From Eubacteriales bacterium (GTDB taxonomy: Bacteria; Bacillota; Clostridia; Lachnospirales; Lachnospiraceae), in the NCBI GenBank assembly GCA_030524175.1, contig JAUNHC010000016.1:54146-118145 (forward strand): DNA of 64,000 nt, written 5' to 3'. Every line of letters starts with the position of its first letter. The stretch's first letter is position 1. The position numbers were made by a program, and so were the translations under genes. Below the pieces are notes generated by a model. The model was not told where the DNA came from, did no database searches, and saw nothing but the letters and a program-made list of their open reading frames with translations. Shown here piece by piece: positions 31,651 through 40,739 of this stretch.

Positions 31651-33150
31651 ATGGCAGATCAGAGAAAGTGCGGGGTGCTGCTTCCTGTCAGCAGCCTGCC
31701 GTCAAAATATGGGATTGGATGTTTTTCAAAAAGTGCGTATGAATTTGTAGATGCCCTTAAGGAGGCAGGACAGAGTTATTGGCAGATACTGCCTTTGGGG
31801 CCTACAAGCTATGGGGATTCCCCTTACCAGTCATTTTCCACATTTGCAGGGAATCCTTATTTTATCAGCCTGGAGGATTTGATAGAGGAAGGTGTCCTGA
31901 CAAAAGAGGAATGTGACAGTGTGGATTTTGGCAGCAAGGCTGACAGTGTAGACTATGCTAAAATCTATAATGGGCGTTTCGGGCTTTTGCGGAAAGCTTA
32001 CGAGCGCAGCAATATCAGTCAGAATGAGGCGTTTTGCAGATTTCAGCAGGAGCAGGGGTACTGGCTTAAGGATTATGCCCTTTTTATGGCTGTGAAAGGG
32101 CGTTTCGGGGGTGCGCCCTGGAGTGAGTGGGCTGAGGATATCAGACTCAGGTGGCAGAATGCACTTGATTACTATAACCGGGAATTATATTTTGATATTG
32201 AATTTCAGGAATATATACAGTTTAAGTTCAGAGAACAGTGGGGGAGACTGAAGGCATACGCCAATGGAAAGGGGATCCGCATTATCGGAGATATCCCTAT
32301 TTATGTGGCCATGGACAGTGCTGATACATGGGCAAGCCCCTGGCTGTTTAAGCTCGATGAGAGAAATCAGCCTACACAGGTGGCCGGATGTCCGCCGGAC
32401 GGATTTTCGGCAACAGGACAGTTATGGGGAAATCCCTTATATAACTGGGATGTACATATGGAATCCGGTTTTGACTGGTGGGTGAAGCGTATTGCTCATT
32501 CCTTTACCATGTATGATGTGGTAAGAATAGATCATTTCCGGGGATTTGACGAGTATTATGCAATTCCCTTCGGGGACAAAACTGCCGAGAACGGCTGGTG
32601 GGAGAAGGGGCCGGGAATGGAACTGTTCTGGGCGCTTTCCCAGCGCCTTGGACAAAAAGATATTATCGCAGAGGATTTAGGGTTTATGACTGACTCTGTG
32701 AAATGGCTGGTGGGGGAGAGCGGATACCCCAATATGAAGGTGATCGAGTTTGCCTTTGATGAGCGTGATACAGGAAATGCCAGTGACTATCTTCCCCACA
32801 ATTATCCGAGGAACTGTGTGGTCTATACAGGAACCCACGACAATGAAACTCTGGCGGGCTGGTTCAAAGATATCAAGGCTTCGGAGAGGCGTATGGTCAG
32901 GGAGTATCTTCACAATTTCCATACTCCTGATGACAAAATTTATAAAGACTTGATCAGTCTGGTTATGAGCAGTGTGGCAGATTTGTGCATTATCCCCATG
33001 CAGGACTATCTGGGGCTGGATAACCGTGCCAGGATAAACCAACCGTCAACACTTGGGAAGAACTGGAAGTGGCGTTTAAAGGAAGGACAGTTTCCGGGGA
33101 AACTCCGCAGGGAGATGGCAGAATTGGCGGTGCGATACGGACGACTGTAA
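31651..33150 (+). CDS. malQ: 4-alpha-glucanotransferase (amylomaltase, GH77)
   Basis: 499 residues, normal for short bacterial MalQ. GH77 motifs are 'GVLLPVSSLPSKYGIG' at the start, the nucleophile Asp294 in 'VVRIDHFRGF', the acid/base Glu341 in 'IIAEDLGF', and the third aspartate in 'GTHDNET'. It transfers maltosyl and longer glucan chains between acceptors in glycogen or maltodextrin metabolism. It stands alone here with its own upstream region and a strong downstream hairpin. Confidence 0.95.
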   Translation: MADQRKCGVLLPVSSLPSKYGIGCFSKSAYEFVDALKEAGQSYWQILPLGPTSYGDSPYQSFSTFAGNPYFISLEDLIEEGVLTKEECDSVDFGSKADSVDYAKIYNGRFGLLRKAYERSNISQNEAFCRFQQEQGYWLKDYALFMAVKGRFGGAPWSEWAEDIRLRWQNALDYYNRELYFDIEFQEYIQFKFREQWGRLKAYANGKGIRIIGDIPIYVAMDSADTWASPWLFKLDERNQPTQVAGCPPDGFSATGQLWGNPLYNWDVHMESGFDWWVKRIAHSFTMYDVVRIDHFRGFDEYYAIPFGDKTAENGWWEKGPGMELFWALSQRLGQKDIIAEDLGFMTDSVKWLVGESGYPNMKVIEFAFDERDTGNASDYLPHNYPRNCVVYTGTHDNETLAGWFKDIKASERRMVREYLHNFHTPDDKIYKDLISLVMSSVADLCIIPMQDYLGLDNRARINQPSTLGKNWKWRLKEGQFPGKLRREMAELAVRYGRL

Positions 33151-33188
33151 ACAGGAGCGTATGAAATAGATATGTGACAGAAATAGGG

Positions 33189-33239
33189 AAGTCCCCTGCT
33201 ATAGAGCCTTGACGGAATAGGTACTATAGCAGGGGACTT
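33189..33239. terminator. Hairpin between convergent malQ and mgtE
   Basis: AAGTCCCCTGCTATAG (33189-33204) and CTATAGCAGGGGACTT (33224-33239) are perfect 16-bp inverted arms around a 19-base loop. Likely a bidirectional terminator. Confidence 0.75.
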
Positions 33240-33319
33240 CTTTCAAATGCGCCCGGCAGCGCGTGTTTCCAAACGGTAAGAGTCTGCCCTTCATTATCAC
33301 AAGCCGATGGGGGCGGCTG

Positions 33320-34657
33320 TCACACAGACAGATGAAATATAAGGGTTGCCACATTAAAGTATATGAGTATGGAACAGGTATCAACCAAGGTGGTGATCAG
33401 CGGGGCTGCCATGATTGCCGGGTCCAGATGAACTTTTTTTGCCAGCAGCGGAAGGATACAGCCGATGAGCTTGGAGAGCATAATAGTGGCAGCCAGGGAA
33501 ATACCGATGACAACAGCCAAAGATGGATTTCTGTACATGATAAGGATACGTATTCCATTGGCCAGTGCAAGAGCACTTCCCACTAAAAGGGAGATGCGGA
33601 ATTCCTTAAACATAACCCGGAAAATGTCCTTGAATTGTATTTCACCAAGTGCAATACCGCGGATTACAAGGGTAGAGCTTTGGGAACCGCAGTTTCCTCC
33701 TGTATCCATAAGCATAGGGATGAAAGATACCAGGATAGGAATCACGGCAAAGGCGTTTTCATATCTGGTGATTATGGTCCCTGTTATGGTTGCGGAGAGC
33801 ATCAGGATCAAAAGCCAGAGAATACGGTTCTTTGCGTGCTGGAAAACCGTGGTGTCGAAATACGGTTTTTCACTGGGGTTGATGGCTGCCATGAGGGTGA
33901 TATCCTCAGTGGCCTCATCCACAACGACATCCATGGCGTCATCAACAGTCACGATACCCACCATGCGGCCGTCCACATCCAGCACCGGAAGCGCCAGTAA
34001 GTCATATTTGGAGAAAAGTTGTCCAACTTCTTCTTTGTCATCATGTGTATTCACACAAATGATTTCCGTTTCCATCAGGTCTTCAATGGTTTCATTATCA
34101 TCTGCAGTCATTAAGTCTTTGGCAGTGACAATACCGATAAGCCTGCGGGCATCCAGAACATAACAGGTGTAGATGGTTTCCTTGTGGATCCCCACCTCCT
34201 TGATATGTGCCATTGCCTGGCTTACTGTCATCCACTTCCGCAGATCCACATATTCAGTGGTCATGATGGTTCCGGCACTGTCTTCAGGATAATGCAGCAG
34301 GACATTTATCTGGCTGCGCTTTTCCTGTCCGATGGTTTCCAGAATACGTGTAACCACATTGGCCGGAAGTTCCTCCAGAAGATCTACAGTGTCATCCATA
34401 AACATATCGTCCAGGATATCCTTTAATTCTTTTTCTGTAAATATATTGATGAGATAGCCCTGCATGGTATTGCTCATATTGGCAAATACCTCTGCGGCCT
34501 TGTCCTTGGGAATGAGGCGGAAGGCCTGAGCCAATTCCTTATCTTTAAGCTCTGACAAAAGTGAGGCTATATCTATGGCGTTCATTACATCCAGAATACT
34601 GCGTACTGCCTTGAACTGTCTCTTTGCCAGAAGCTCCATGAAAATATTCTTGTCCAT
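33320..34657 (-). CDS. mgtE: Magnesium transporter MgtE
   Basis: 445 residues with the full MgtE order: an N-terminal superhelical domain (about 1-120), two CBS domains (about 125-250) that sense cytoplasmic Mg2+, and five C-terminal membrane helices. The pore motif is 'PMLMDTGGNCGSQSSTLVIRG' (read in parts), with the selectivity-helix acidic end near 'HLDPAIMAAPLITTLVD'. It imports Mg2+ down the membrane potential. An M-box riboswitch with its own terminator lies about 400 bases upstream on the same strand, so expression should fall when Mg2+ is high. Confidence 0.95.
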   Translation of the reverse strand: MDKNIFMELLAKRQFKAVRSILDVMNAIDIASLLSELKDKELAQAFRLIPKDKAAEVFANMSNTMQGYLINIFTEKELKDILDDMFMDDTVDLLEELPANVVTRILETIGQEKRSQINVLLHYPEDSAGTIMTTEYVDLRKWMTVSQAMAHIKEVGIHKETIYTCYVLDARRLIGIVTAKDLMTADDNETIEDLMETEIICVNTHDDKEEVGQLFSKYDLLALPVLDVDGRMVGIVTVDDAMDVVVDEATEDITLMAAINPSEKPYFDTTVFQHAKNRILWLLILMLSATITGTIITRYENAFAVIPILVSFIPMLMDTGGNCGSQSSTLVIRGIALGEIQFKDIFRVMFKEFRISLLVGSALALANGIRILIMYRNPSLAVVIGISLAATIMLSKLIGCILPLLAKKVHLDPAIMAAPLITTLVDTCSILIYFNVATLIFHLSV

Positions 34658-34768
34658 ATTTCATGCTCCTTTTCGTTTTGTTATTTTTTGTTATAAGCTG
34701 CGAATGATAGCTACTGACACCAGATTCCATAAACCTCACCTGCCTTTCATTACATTAAATATTTTGAT

Positions 34769-34821
34769 GTCGGTATCAAAAGGGAGACAGTGCCTGCCCC
34801 GGCTCCCTTTTGACACCGACA
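34769..34821. repeat. Inverted repeat in the mgtE leader
   Basis: TGTCGGTATCAAAAGGGAG and CTCCCTTTTGACACCGACA form 19-bp arms with one mismatch around a G+C-rich loop. It lacks a T-run toward mgtE, so it is not a clear terminator. Confidence 0.6.
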
Positions 34822-34828
34822 TATATTT

Positions 34829-34890
34829 TATATACTAGGAAAGTACTCCATTTTGTTCTGACCAGAAGGTTATGACTTTCCTAGTATATA
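34829..34890. repeat. 16-bp inverted repeat containing a three-copy intergenic motif
   Basis: TATATACTAGGAAAGT (34829-34844) and ACTTTCCTAGTATATA (34875-34890) pair perfectly. The left arm continues into ACTCCATTTTGTT, a sequence that recurs at 56263-56291 (one mismatch over 29 bases) and 58568-58590 in other intergenic regions. Confidence 0.7.
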
Positions 34891-35029
34891 AAAACCCTCC
34901 GGGGGATGCACACAATGTGCAGAGGAAGGCTGCTTCGCAGCTGCACATTGGCGCACAAAGTGTACAAGTCCCTCATGAGTGAGGGATTCAGGGAGTTGAA
35001 GTGGACTTGTCCACTTTGTTCTATGATAT

Positions 35030-35056
35030 AAAAAAATCTCCGTCTAAGACGGAGAC
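35030..35056 (-). terminator. Riboswitch expression-platform terminator
   Basis: On the minus strand, GTCTCCGTCT pairs with AGACGGAGA(C) and is followed by seven T. It follows the M-box aptamer by about 80 bases, as an intrinsic terminator controlled by Mg2+ binding would. Confidence 0.85.
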
Positions 35057-35134
35057 ATGCGCACGTAAATAACTGTTTACAGCCGGCATGGCACAACCAG
35101 CGTAAAAGAGAATATCTGCACGATCATCATGATT

Positions 35135-35310
35135 TCCGTCGTCCAAGCTTTAGCATCACAGGGCATATGAAATTGCATTAGGTTATGCCTTATACCGACA
35201 TAGCCTGCTGACCAACGATTTGTGTCTCCACAATTTTGCGGCAGCAATCTTAGGTAGAACCCAATCCCTGTGGTAACCTCACCTACCGAAATATTTATTT
35301 CATGTTCAAG
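35135..35310 (-). ncRNA. M-box (ykoK) magnesium riboswitch
   Basis: Reading the minus strand, conserved M-box blocks appear in order: TAGGTGAGG near the 5' end (around 35277-35286), CACAGGGA, ATTGCTGCCGC, the GTCAGCAGG block, and GATGCTAAAGC near the 3' end (around 35140-35156). Size (about 175 nt) and spacing fit the M-box, and the downstream gene is mgtE, the usual target. An open frame of 129 codons on the same strand is explained by this RNA. Exact ends are approximate. Confidence 0.85.
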
Positions 35311-35428
35311 CCTATTGTATCCGCTGGAAATAACGGTGTCAATAGTTTTTTGAAATAAGAGGAGCTTTACTTCATTCATGGGAAGAACTATAATTTTAGT
35401 AAAGGATCCAGAAAGGAGATGTACAGGT

Positions 35429-35809
35429 ATGAAAAAGTCCGAGGACCGTTTTGGAATCAATATCATTACATATTGCCGTGATCATGAGAAATATATAGAA
35501 GTCAGGCTTGCAGCCGGGGAGGAACCGGAAAAGCTGCTTGAGTGGCATGAAAAAAAGCTTGGGTGGCTTCAGCATGAAAGACTGATCCATTTGATGGTCA
35601 CCATACTTACCACCATTGCATTCATATTTTCAGCCGTGCTGGCAGTGTATCTGGAGGGAAATACAGCTGCGCTCTTTTTGGCTCTGATACTTTTTGTCCT
35701 GCTGGCTGCATATCTGGCTCATTATTTCAGATTGGAAAACAGAGTCCAGCACTGGTACCGGATTGCAGAGCAGCTCCATGACAGATCAGGTCAAAACAAG
35801 AAATTATAG
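35429..35809 (+). CDS. Small membrane protein of unknown function
   Basis: 126 residues from ATG 35429 (GAAAGGAGA about 9 bases upstream; longer in-frame starts are not supported). An N-terminal cytoplasmic part of about 55 residues is followed by two transmembrane helices (about 58-80 and 84-106) and a short basic tail. I do not recognise a family. It starts about 120 bases beyond the M-box on the opposite strand and is followed by a terminator at 35832-35867. Confidence 0.65.
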   Translation: MKKSEDRFGINIITYCRDHEKYIEVRLAAGEEPEKLLEWHEKKLGWLQHERLIHLMVTILTTIAFIFSAVLAVYLEGNTAALFLALILFVLLAAYLAHYFRLENRVQHWYRIAEQLHDRSGQNKKL

Positions 35810-35831
35810 TGTTTCTGAAAAAACAAAAAAA

Positions 35832-35867
35832 CAGAACCCAGTATACAACTAAGGTTCTGCTTTTTTT
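35832..35867. terminator. Bidirectional terminator
   Basis: CAGAACC (35832-35838) pairs with GGTTCTG (35853-35859), with a T-run to the right and an A-run to the left. It serves the convergent membrane-protein and hicB genes. Confidence 0.75.
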
Positions 35868-35873
35868 GCACAA

Positions 35874-36152
35874 TTATTCATCCCATCCGTCAGTAAAACG
35901 GATATTTACAGAAATGTTTCGCACAATGTCTCCCTCTTCCAGGGCCAGATCGCTTTCATCTGAAACAGACGGAAGTTCACCGTCAAATTCCATAAGCTCT
36001 GCATAAATCCAGTCGTAGGCGGCAGCATTCGCATTTTCAATAGCATCATCCAGAGTGTCGCCCTCTGCATAGCAGCATTCAAGGTTTGGGAAAAAAGCTT
36101 TGTATTTACCGGATTCTTCTTTGCGGAAAACGGCCGGATATATAAATTTCAT
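35874..36152 (-). CDS. HicB-family antitoxin-like protein (orphan)
   Basis: 92 residues from ATG 36152, chosen by a GAAAGGAG site. The HicB fold is recognised by 'YPAVFRKEESGKYKAFFPNL' (in parts), the acidic turn 'CYAEGDTLDDAIENANAAAYDWI' and a short C-terminal strand. HicB proteins usually pair with a small HicA RNase toxin encoded next to them. No HicA-like frame is seen on either side, so this is a solitary HicB, possibly a stand-alone regulator or a relic of a TA pair. Confidence 0.8.
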   Translation of the reverse strand: MKFIYPAVFRKEESGKYKAFFPNLECCYAEGDTLDDAIENANAAAYDWIYAELMEFDGELPSVSDESDLALEEGDIVRNISVNIRFTDGWDE

Positions 36153-36388
36153 GTGAAAACTCCTTTCATCTAAACATAATGTGCCCGAAAGCACAGATAT
36201 TTTCAGCTAAGGGAAGTATATAATAATTTAAGACATTAGGCAAGGAGTTCATACATGAGATTATTACCAAACAGAGAGTAAACAGCACGTTATTGTTTAC
36301 TGTTAATCACCTGTGAGGTGCTTTTACGTATACATGCATAAAAATTCTGAAAATTATTTGTTTGACGACTAAGAAAAATAACTTTTTA

Positions 36389-36417
36389 TTTACAGATAAT
36401 TGTGGAGGATATATAAT
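36389..36417 (+). promoter_or_regulatory. Promoter of the Fn3/Big2 protein gene
   Basis: TTTACA (36389-36394), 17-base spacer, TATAAT (36412-36417), 35 bases before the ATG. Confidence 0.6.
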
Positions 36418-36451
36418 AATTTTTATAACAACAGAAACAGGAGGGGAAGGT

Positions 36452-37570
36452 ATGGAGAAGATGAAAAAGTTAATAAGTCTGCTGCTAATGTGTGTGATCA
36501 TAGGAGCAGGCAGTGCTCAAGTGGTACAAATCATCAGCCCGCTTGAGGTGGAGGCAGCAGTGCAGGTGGCAGCACCTAAACTTATTTCAGTGAAAGAGTC
36601 AGGCACTGCCAAAGCAGTGGTGAAGTGGAATTCCGTGAAAGGGGTCAACGGCTACAGAGTTTACCGCAAAACAGACGGACAGAACTGGAAGGCCCTCAAA
36701 ACGATTGCCGGAGCTGCCAAAGTTTCTTACACAGATTCAGGGCTGAAAACAGGTACAAGATATTACTATACGGTAAAAGCATATAAAAACTCAGGCGGAA
36801 AAACTGTTTGGAGCAGCTATGATAAGAAAGGGTTAAACCTTATTGCCGGATTGTCTAAGCTAAAGCTGAATAAGACAGCTTTGACACTTCAAAAGGGAAA
36901 AACTTATACATTAAAGCTTTCAGCGGCAACACCCGCACCTAAATGGACATCCAGCAATACGAATGTGGCAGCAGTGAGCAGCAAGGGTAAGGTGACAGCT
37001 AAGAACAAAGGCACAGCAACTATCACAGCAGCTCTCGGCGGAAAAAAATTCACATGTAAGGTAACCGTGACGGCAAGCAATACAGCCACTGGAATGACAA
37101 AACTCAAAAACTATATTTTGAAAAATGGAATAACAAACAGCGATGGAAACAGATTTATTAAAGGAGAGATTTACGACGATGGAATTTTTTCCTGGGCAAT
37201 AATATATGAAGCGGCAAAGAAGAGATTTTGTTTTTTATGTATGACAGATCTTAATGATTCAGGCACAGAATCAGCGTTAAACATGTATGTAAATGCTGGA
37301 GATATAAACTATCTGAATCCGGAGTTTCTGTTTATTGCCAAGGACTATGTCCTGGGATTTTCTGCAACGGCAAAATTCAAAGCCTCTTCTTATACCGGAA
37401 AAAATTCGGTATACTTTAGTGTGACTTCCTCCACCGGAGGGGTAAGCGACCAGAATATACAGAAACTGGCGAATACAAATTTGCAGATAGCCTTCGCAGG
37501 CTGGCAGGAACTGCTGCAGATCTATGTGGGGATTTCATTGCGTGATATAGGGTTTACATCATATTATTAA
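36452..37570 (+). CDS. Secreted protein with fibronectin type III and Big2 domains
   Basis: 372 residues from ATG 36452 (GAGGGGAAGG upstream). A signal peptide (about 1-30) is followed by a fibronectin type III domain (about 40-125; 'NGYRVYRKTDGQNWKAL', 'TRYYYTVKAY'), a bacterial Ig-like Big2 domain (about 135-210; 'WTSSNTNVAAVSSKGKVTA' in parts, 'KGTATITA'), and a C-terminal domain of about 150 residues I do not recognise. No sortase signal is visible. Likely a surface or extracellular adhesion/binding protein. Confidence 0.8.
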   Translation: MEKMKKLISLLLMCVIIGAGSAQVVQIISPLEVEAAVQVAAPKLISVKESGTAKAVVKWNSVKGVNGYRVYRKTDGQNWKALKTIAGAAKVSYTDSGLKTGTRYYYTVKAYKNSGGKTVWSSYDKKGLNLIAGLSKLKLNKTALTLQKGKTYTLKLSAATPAPKWTSSNTNVAAVSSKGKVTAKNKGTATITAALGGKKFTCKVTVTASNTATGMTKLKNYILKNGITNSDGNRFIKGEIYDDGIFSWAIIYEAAKKRFCFLCMTDLNDSGTESALNMYVNAGDINYLNPEFLFIAKDYVLGFSATAKFKASSYTGKNSVYFSVTSSTGGVSDQNIQKLANTNLQIAFAGWQELLQIYVGISLRDIGFTSYY

Positions 37571-37586
37571 GTGATTTACAGGGGTG

Positions 37587-37615
37587 TCCGGCAGGTGGTT
37601 CTGCCGGATATTTTT
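37587..37615 (+). terminator. Terminator after the Fn3/Big2 gene
   Basis: TCCGGCAG, loop GTGGTT, CTGCCGGA, then TATTTTTG. Confidence 0.8.
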
Positions 37616-37719
37616 GTCCCTTTTATATTGCAGCAATAGATGAATTTCGGAGAGCAGCATGATATACTGGAGGAAGAAACACATAAACCAATGGGTAACT
37701 TTCCTTTGGAGGTGCTGTT

Positions 37720-40617
37720 ATGAATATTTTGAGGAGAGCCTGTCTCTATCTTAGCAGGAAAAAAATAAGAAGTGTGTTGCTGTTCTTGATTCTGTTGACT
37801 ATGGGACTTTTTATGCTGGTGGGCCTTTCTATCCGGTCCAGTGCAGGAAAAGCGGCAGCCGACATGAGAAAGAGTATCTCTACCGGATTAAATTTAGAAA
37901 TGAATAATATCCCCGGCAATGAAATCTATTTAAGCACTTATAACGAAGATGGAGAATTAGTGCGTACATTAAAGCTTCCTCTTATCACGGAATCTGTTGC
38001 TGAAGAGCTTGCATCCATTGAGGGTGTCAGTGGATTTTACAGTGAAATGGGTGCTGAAATGCTGTACACAGGGCTGGATTTACAGCCGGGAGGATATACG
38101 CGGGAACTGCAGGAAGCTGAGCGGAATGGAGTAAATGATTCTGAATATATTGCTTCTGCGGAAGCTTGGAGACATTCCAATGATTTCCGTATTGTACAGG
38201 AAAGCGAATATTATCCGTATTTTAGTAACGGCGCACTGGAACTCACTGAAGGCCGGCATCTTAACATGGATGATTCTGGGAAGATCATTATTTCAGAAGA
38301 ACTTGCCCGGAGAAATGATCTTAAAGTTGGTGATCATATAGACGGCCGCAATTTCGATGTTGTGACAGGAGAACAATACGGAGAAACCTATCATGCTGAA
38401 ATTGTAGGGATTTTCAAAATAAATTTTCAACAGGATCTTTCTCAATGGACTGCAGAACCGAATATCCTGGCAAATACGGTTTTTGCTCCTTTTGAACTTC
38501 GATATTGGGGACAGGTGCAATATAATAACTTTTATAAGGGGAAAGTACTGGCTCATGAAGAAGACAGGCTTCTTGGCAGTATCACTCTATTTGTGGAAGA
38601 CCCTGCTGATTTGGATATTGTTGAACAGCGAATCAGAGAAAATGAGCATGTGGACTGGAGTTATTACCTTATCAGCCGCTATGATAAGGATTACAAAGCT
38701 GCTGCAAAGCCGCTTCTTTCCATGGTGATGTTTGCTACATCCCTGGCTGTTATTATGATAGCCGGTGCTTTGATTATATTGTCCCTGATCCTTGCCATGT
38801 GGATGCGCAGCAGAAAACAGGAAATTAATATTCTCAAATCCCTTGGTATTGGCACACGGAGTATTCTGGCACAGCTTCTTGTGGAGATAAGTATGATTAC
38901 CATTGCAGCTTTTTTTGCAGCGGGATTATTGGCTGGCCCTATAACTCATGTTGTAGGAGATGCATTGACAGAATTTACAAATCCCGCTGAAGATTCATCG
39001 GCTTTCCGTACAACGTATGAAGTTGAAACGGGCATTACTCAGATAGACAGAGCTCCTTTGCACCAGAAACCGTTGTCTTATACGCTTTTACCGGGTGAAA
39101 TGATTCTGACATTTCTGTCAATGCTGTTTGTTTCCTGCGGTACTATTGTATTTACTTTTATGCGGATGAAAGGGCAGCATCTGCTGACTTACGCATCATC
39201 CGGCATACATCATTGGAAATTCCAAAATGTATGCAGAGAGGGAGAAATGAAAGCTCACCATAGAGCATTTCTATATATTACACGTAAAACTGGTAAAAGT
39301 GTGCTGCTTTTATTAACATTATTTGTCATGATGGTGCTGCTCATCTCCGGAATGTCGGTCCGTTTCGCTTCTAAGAGTGCCGCGGCACAGGTGCGGGAGA
39401 GGATAGGAGGCTATTTCAAAATATCTTCGGATGACAGCAAAGCTAATACAGAGAACATGGTGAATCAGGTGTTAGTCAATCGTATCTCGGCATTGAATGG
39501 AATTAAGGAATCCAATGTTATGGATGCGTGCTACATGGATATATCCGGATTAGGACTGAAACCCGGCAAATTTTCCGGCATAGGAGATGATAAAGCGCAT
39601 TTGACAAGAATTCTGGGTAATAAGAATACCAGTCTCCACGAATATTTTTCTCTGGGGATTTTTGAACTTACTGAGGGCCGTCATGTGGAAGCTTCGGATG
39701 TGGGAAAAGCTCTTATATCTGAGGAACTGGCACAGTTAAATAATCTGGGGCTGGGGGATCACTTTATAATGCAGCCGCCGGGAGATGGTGCTGACTATGG
39801 TTCCTCACTGAAAACATATGAGTTGGAAATTGTGGGAATGTTTGCTGAAGTGCAGGAAACACATATTTCACAGGAAACACCAGAGTGTGATATGCCGGCC
39901 AACTTCATTTTTACTGATATAGGTACTACCCAGCAGATCATACAAGATGTGAAATCGGGAGAGGATGCTTTTTATTCTGGCGGGGCAGTTTTCTTTGTTA
40001 AGGATCCGGAAAATTTAAACCAGTTAGTTAGGGATATAAGAGAATTGGATATCTTTGATTCCAATAATATAAAACTTACGGTGAATAATGCAGGCTATCA
40101 GAGCAGTATGGAACCGCTGAAACAACTGAGCAACATTTCATTGCTCATGCTTACATTTATTGCAGTGATTGGTGTGGTTTTGCTTACTCTGATTCTCACA
40201 CTTTGGGAAAGGGATCGTATTTATGAGGCGGGCATTTTAATATCAGTGGGCATACCCAAGCGGAACCTTCTGTGGCAGCATTTCTTGGAATGCGCGTCTA
40301 TTTTTCTTGTAGCGTTTTGTATTTCTACGGCAGTTCTGCTGCCTGTTGGTACGCGGATGGGCGATTGGCTTTATGAGAATGCAACAGAAAAGACAGAACA
40401 GCCGGATAATGCTTATACGAGCAATGATATTTATGAAGAGGAGACGATGAATGTAAATCTGATTGAAAGTGATATTTCATTTGATGCGGGACTACAGCCA
40501 GTCACTATCATATATGCAGGTCTGGCGGGGATTTTTTTAACCGGGTTATCAACAGGAGTAGCTTTTTCGGTCATAGCACGGCATAAACCAAAAGAATTAC
40601 TTACTATCATGGAATAG
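37720..40617 (+). CDS. FtsX-like ABC transporter permease (two fused FtsX halves)
   Basis: 965 residues. Each half has the MacB/FtsX plan: an N-terminal helix (about 16-38 and 525-547), a large extracellular domain, and three C-terminal helices (about 330-485 and 810-955). The extracellular parts repeat an 'ELTEGRHxxxxDxGKxxISEELA' pattern (around residues 170 and 650), showing internal duplication. Such permeases drive lipoprotein or peptide export or bacitracin-type resistance with a separate ATPase. No ATPase gene is adjacent, so the partner is encoded elsewhere. TTTGGAGG precedes the ATG. Confidence 0.85.
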   Translation: MNILRRACLYLSRKKIRSVLLFLILLTMGLFMLVGLSIRSSAGKAAADMRKSISTGLNLEMNNIPGNEIYLSTYNEDGELVRTLKLPLITESVAEELASIEGVSGFYSEMGAEMLYTGLDLQPGGYTRELQEAERNGVNDSEYIASAEAWRHSNDFRIVQESEYYPYFSNGALELTEGRHLNMDDSGKIIISEELARRNDLKVGDHIDGRNFDVVTGEQYGETYHAEIVGIFKINFQQDLSQWTAEPNILANTVFAPFELRYWGQVQYNNFYKGKVLAHEEDRLLGSITLFVEDPADLDIVEQRIRENEHVDWSYYLISRYDKDYKAAAKPLLSMVMFATSLAVIMIAGALIILSLILAMWMRSRKQEINILKSLGIGTRSILAQLLVEISMITIAAFFAAGLLAGPITHVVGDALTEFTNPAEDSSAFRTTYEVETGITQIDRAPLHQKPLSYTLLPGEMILTFLSMLFVSCGTIVFTFMRMKGQHLLTYASSGIHHWKFQNVCREGEMKAHHRAFLYITRKTGKSVLLLLTLFVMMVLLISGMSVRFASKSAAAQVRERIGGYFKISSDDSKANTENMVNQVLVNRISALNGIKESNVMDACYMDISGLGLKPGKFSGIGDDKAHLTRILGNKNTSLHEYFSLGIFELTEGRHVEASDVGKALISEELAQLNNLGLGDHFIMQPPGDGADYGSSLKTYELEIVGMFAEVQETHISQETPECDMPANFIFTDIGTTQQIIQDVKSGEDAFYSGGAVFFVKDPENLNQLVRDIRELDIFDSNNIKLTVNNAGYQSSMEPLKQLSNISLLMLTFIAVIGVVLLTLILTLWERDRIYEAGILISVGIPKRNLLWQHFLECASIFLVAFCISTAVLLPVGTRMGDWLYENATEKTEQPDNAYTSNDIYEEETMNVNLIESDISFDAGLQPVTIIYAGLAGIFLTGLSTGVAFSVIARHKPKELLTIME

Positions 40618-40739
40618 GAAGTATGGTAGCTTGCCTTTTTATCTGATGTAAAAGTAAATATAAAGATACAGGAATGAAAGCATAATATTAATGCTCTTTT
40701 CCTTGAAATCATTTGTATTCTATGATATATTTAGAACAG

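Larger units (their letters stand above)
34658..35428. other. Long leader region of mgtE
   Basis: About 770 bases with no convincing gene. On the minus strand, in order: the M-box aptamer (35135-35310), its terminator (35030-35056), several hairpins (34895-35020), the 16-bp-arm hairpin at 34829-34890 and another at 34769-34821. Weak open frames on the minus strand here are explained by the RNA structures. Confidence 0.7.

Noticed and set aside
34657-34745. AGGTGAGGTTTATGGA just upstream of mgtE as an M-box start
   Set aside because: Only the first block matches and there is too little sequence for the rest; the full M-box lies further upstream at 35135-35310.
34881-35096. A 71-codon minus-strand frame between the riboswitch terminator and mgtE
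   Set aside because: The sequence is made of hairpin arms, has no ribosome site and no recognisable protein features.
35077-35466. A 129-codon open frame on the minus strand upstream of mgtE
   Set aside because: It has no ribosome binding site, an atypical composition, and coincides with the M-box aptamer, whose conserved blocks explain the sequence.
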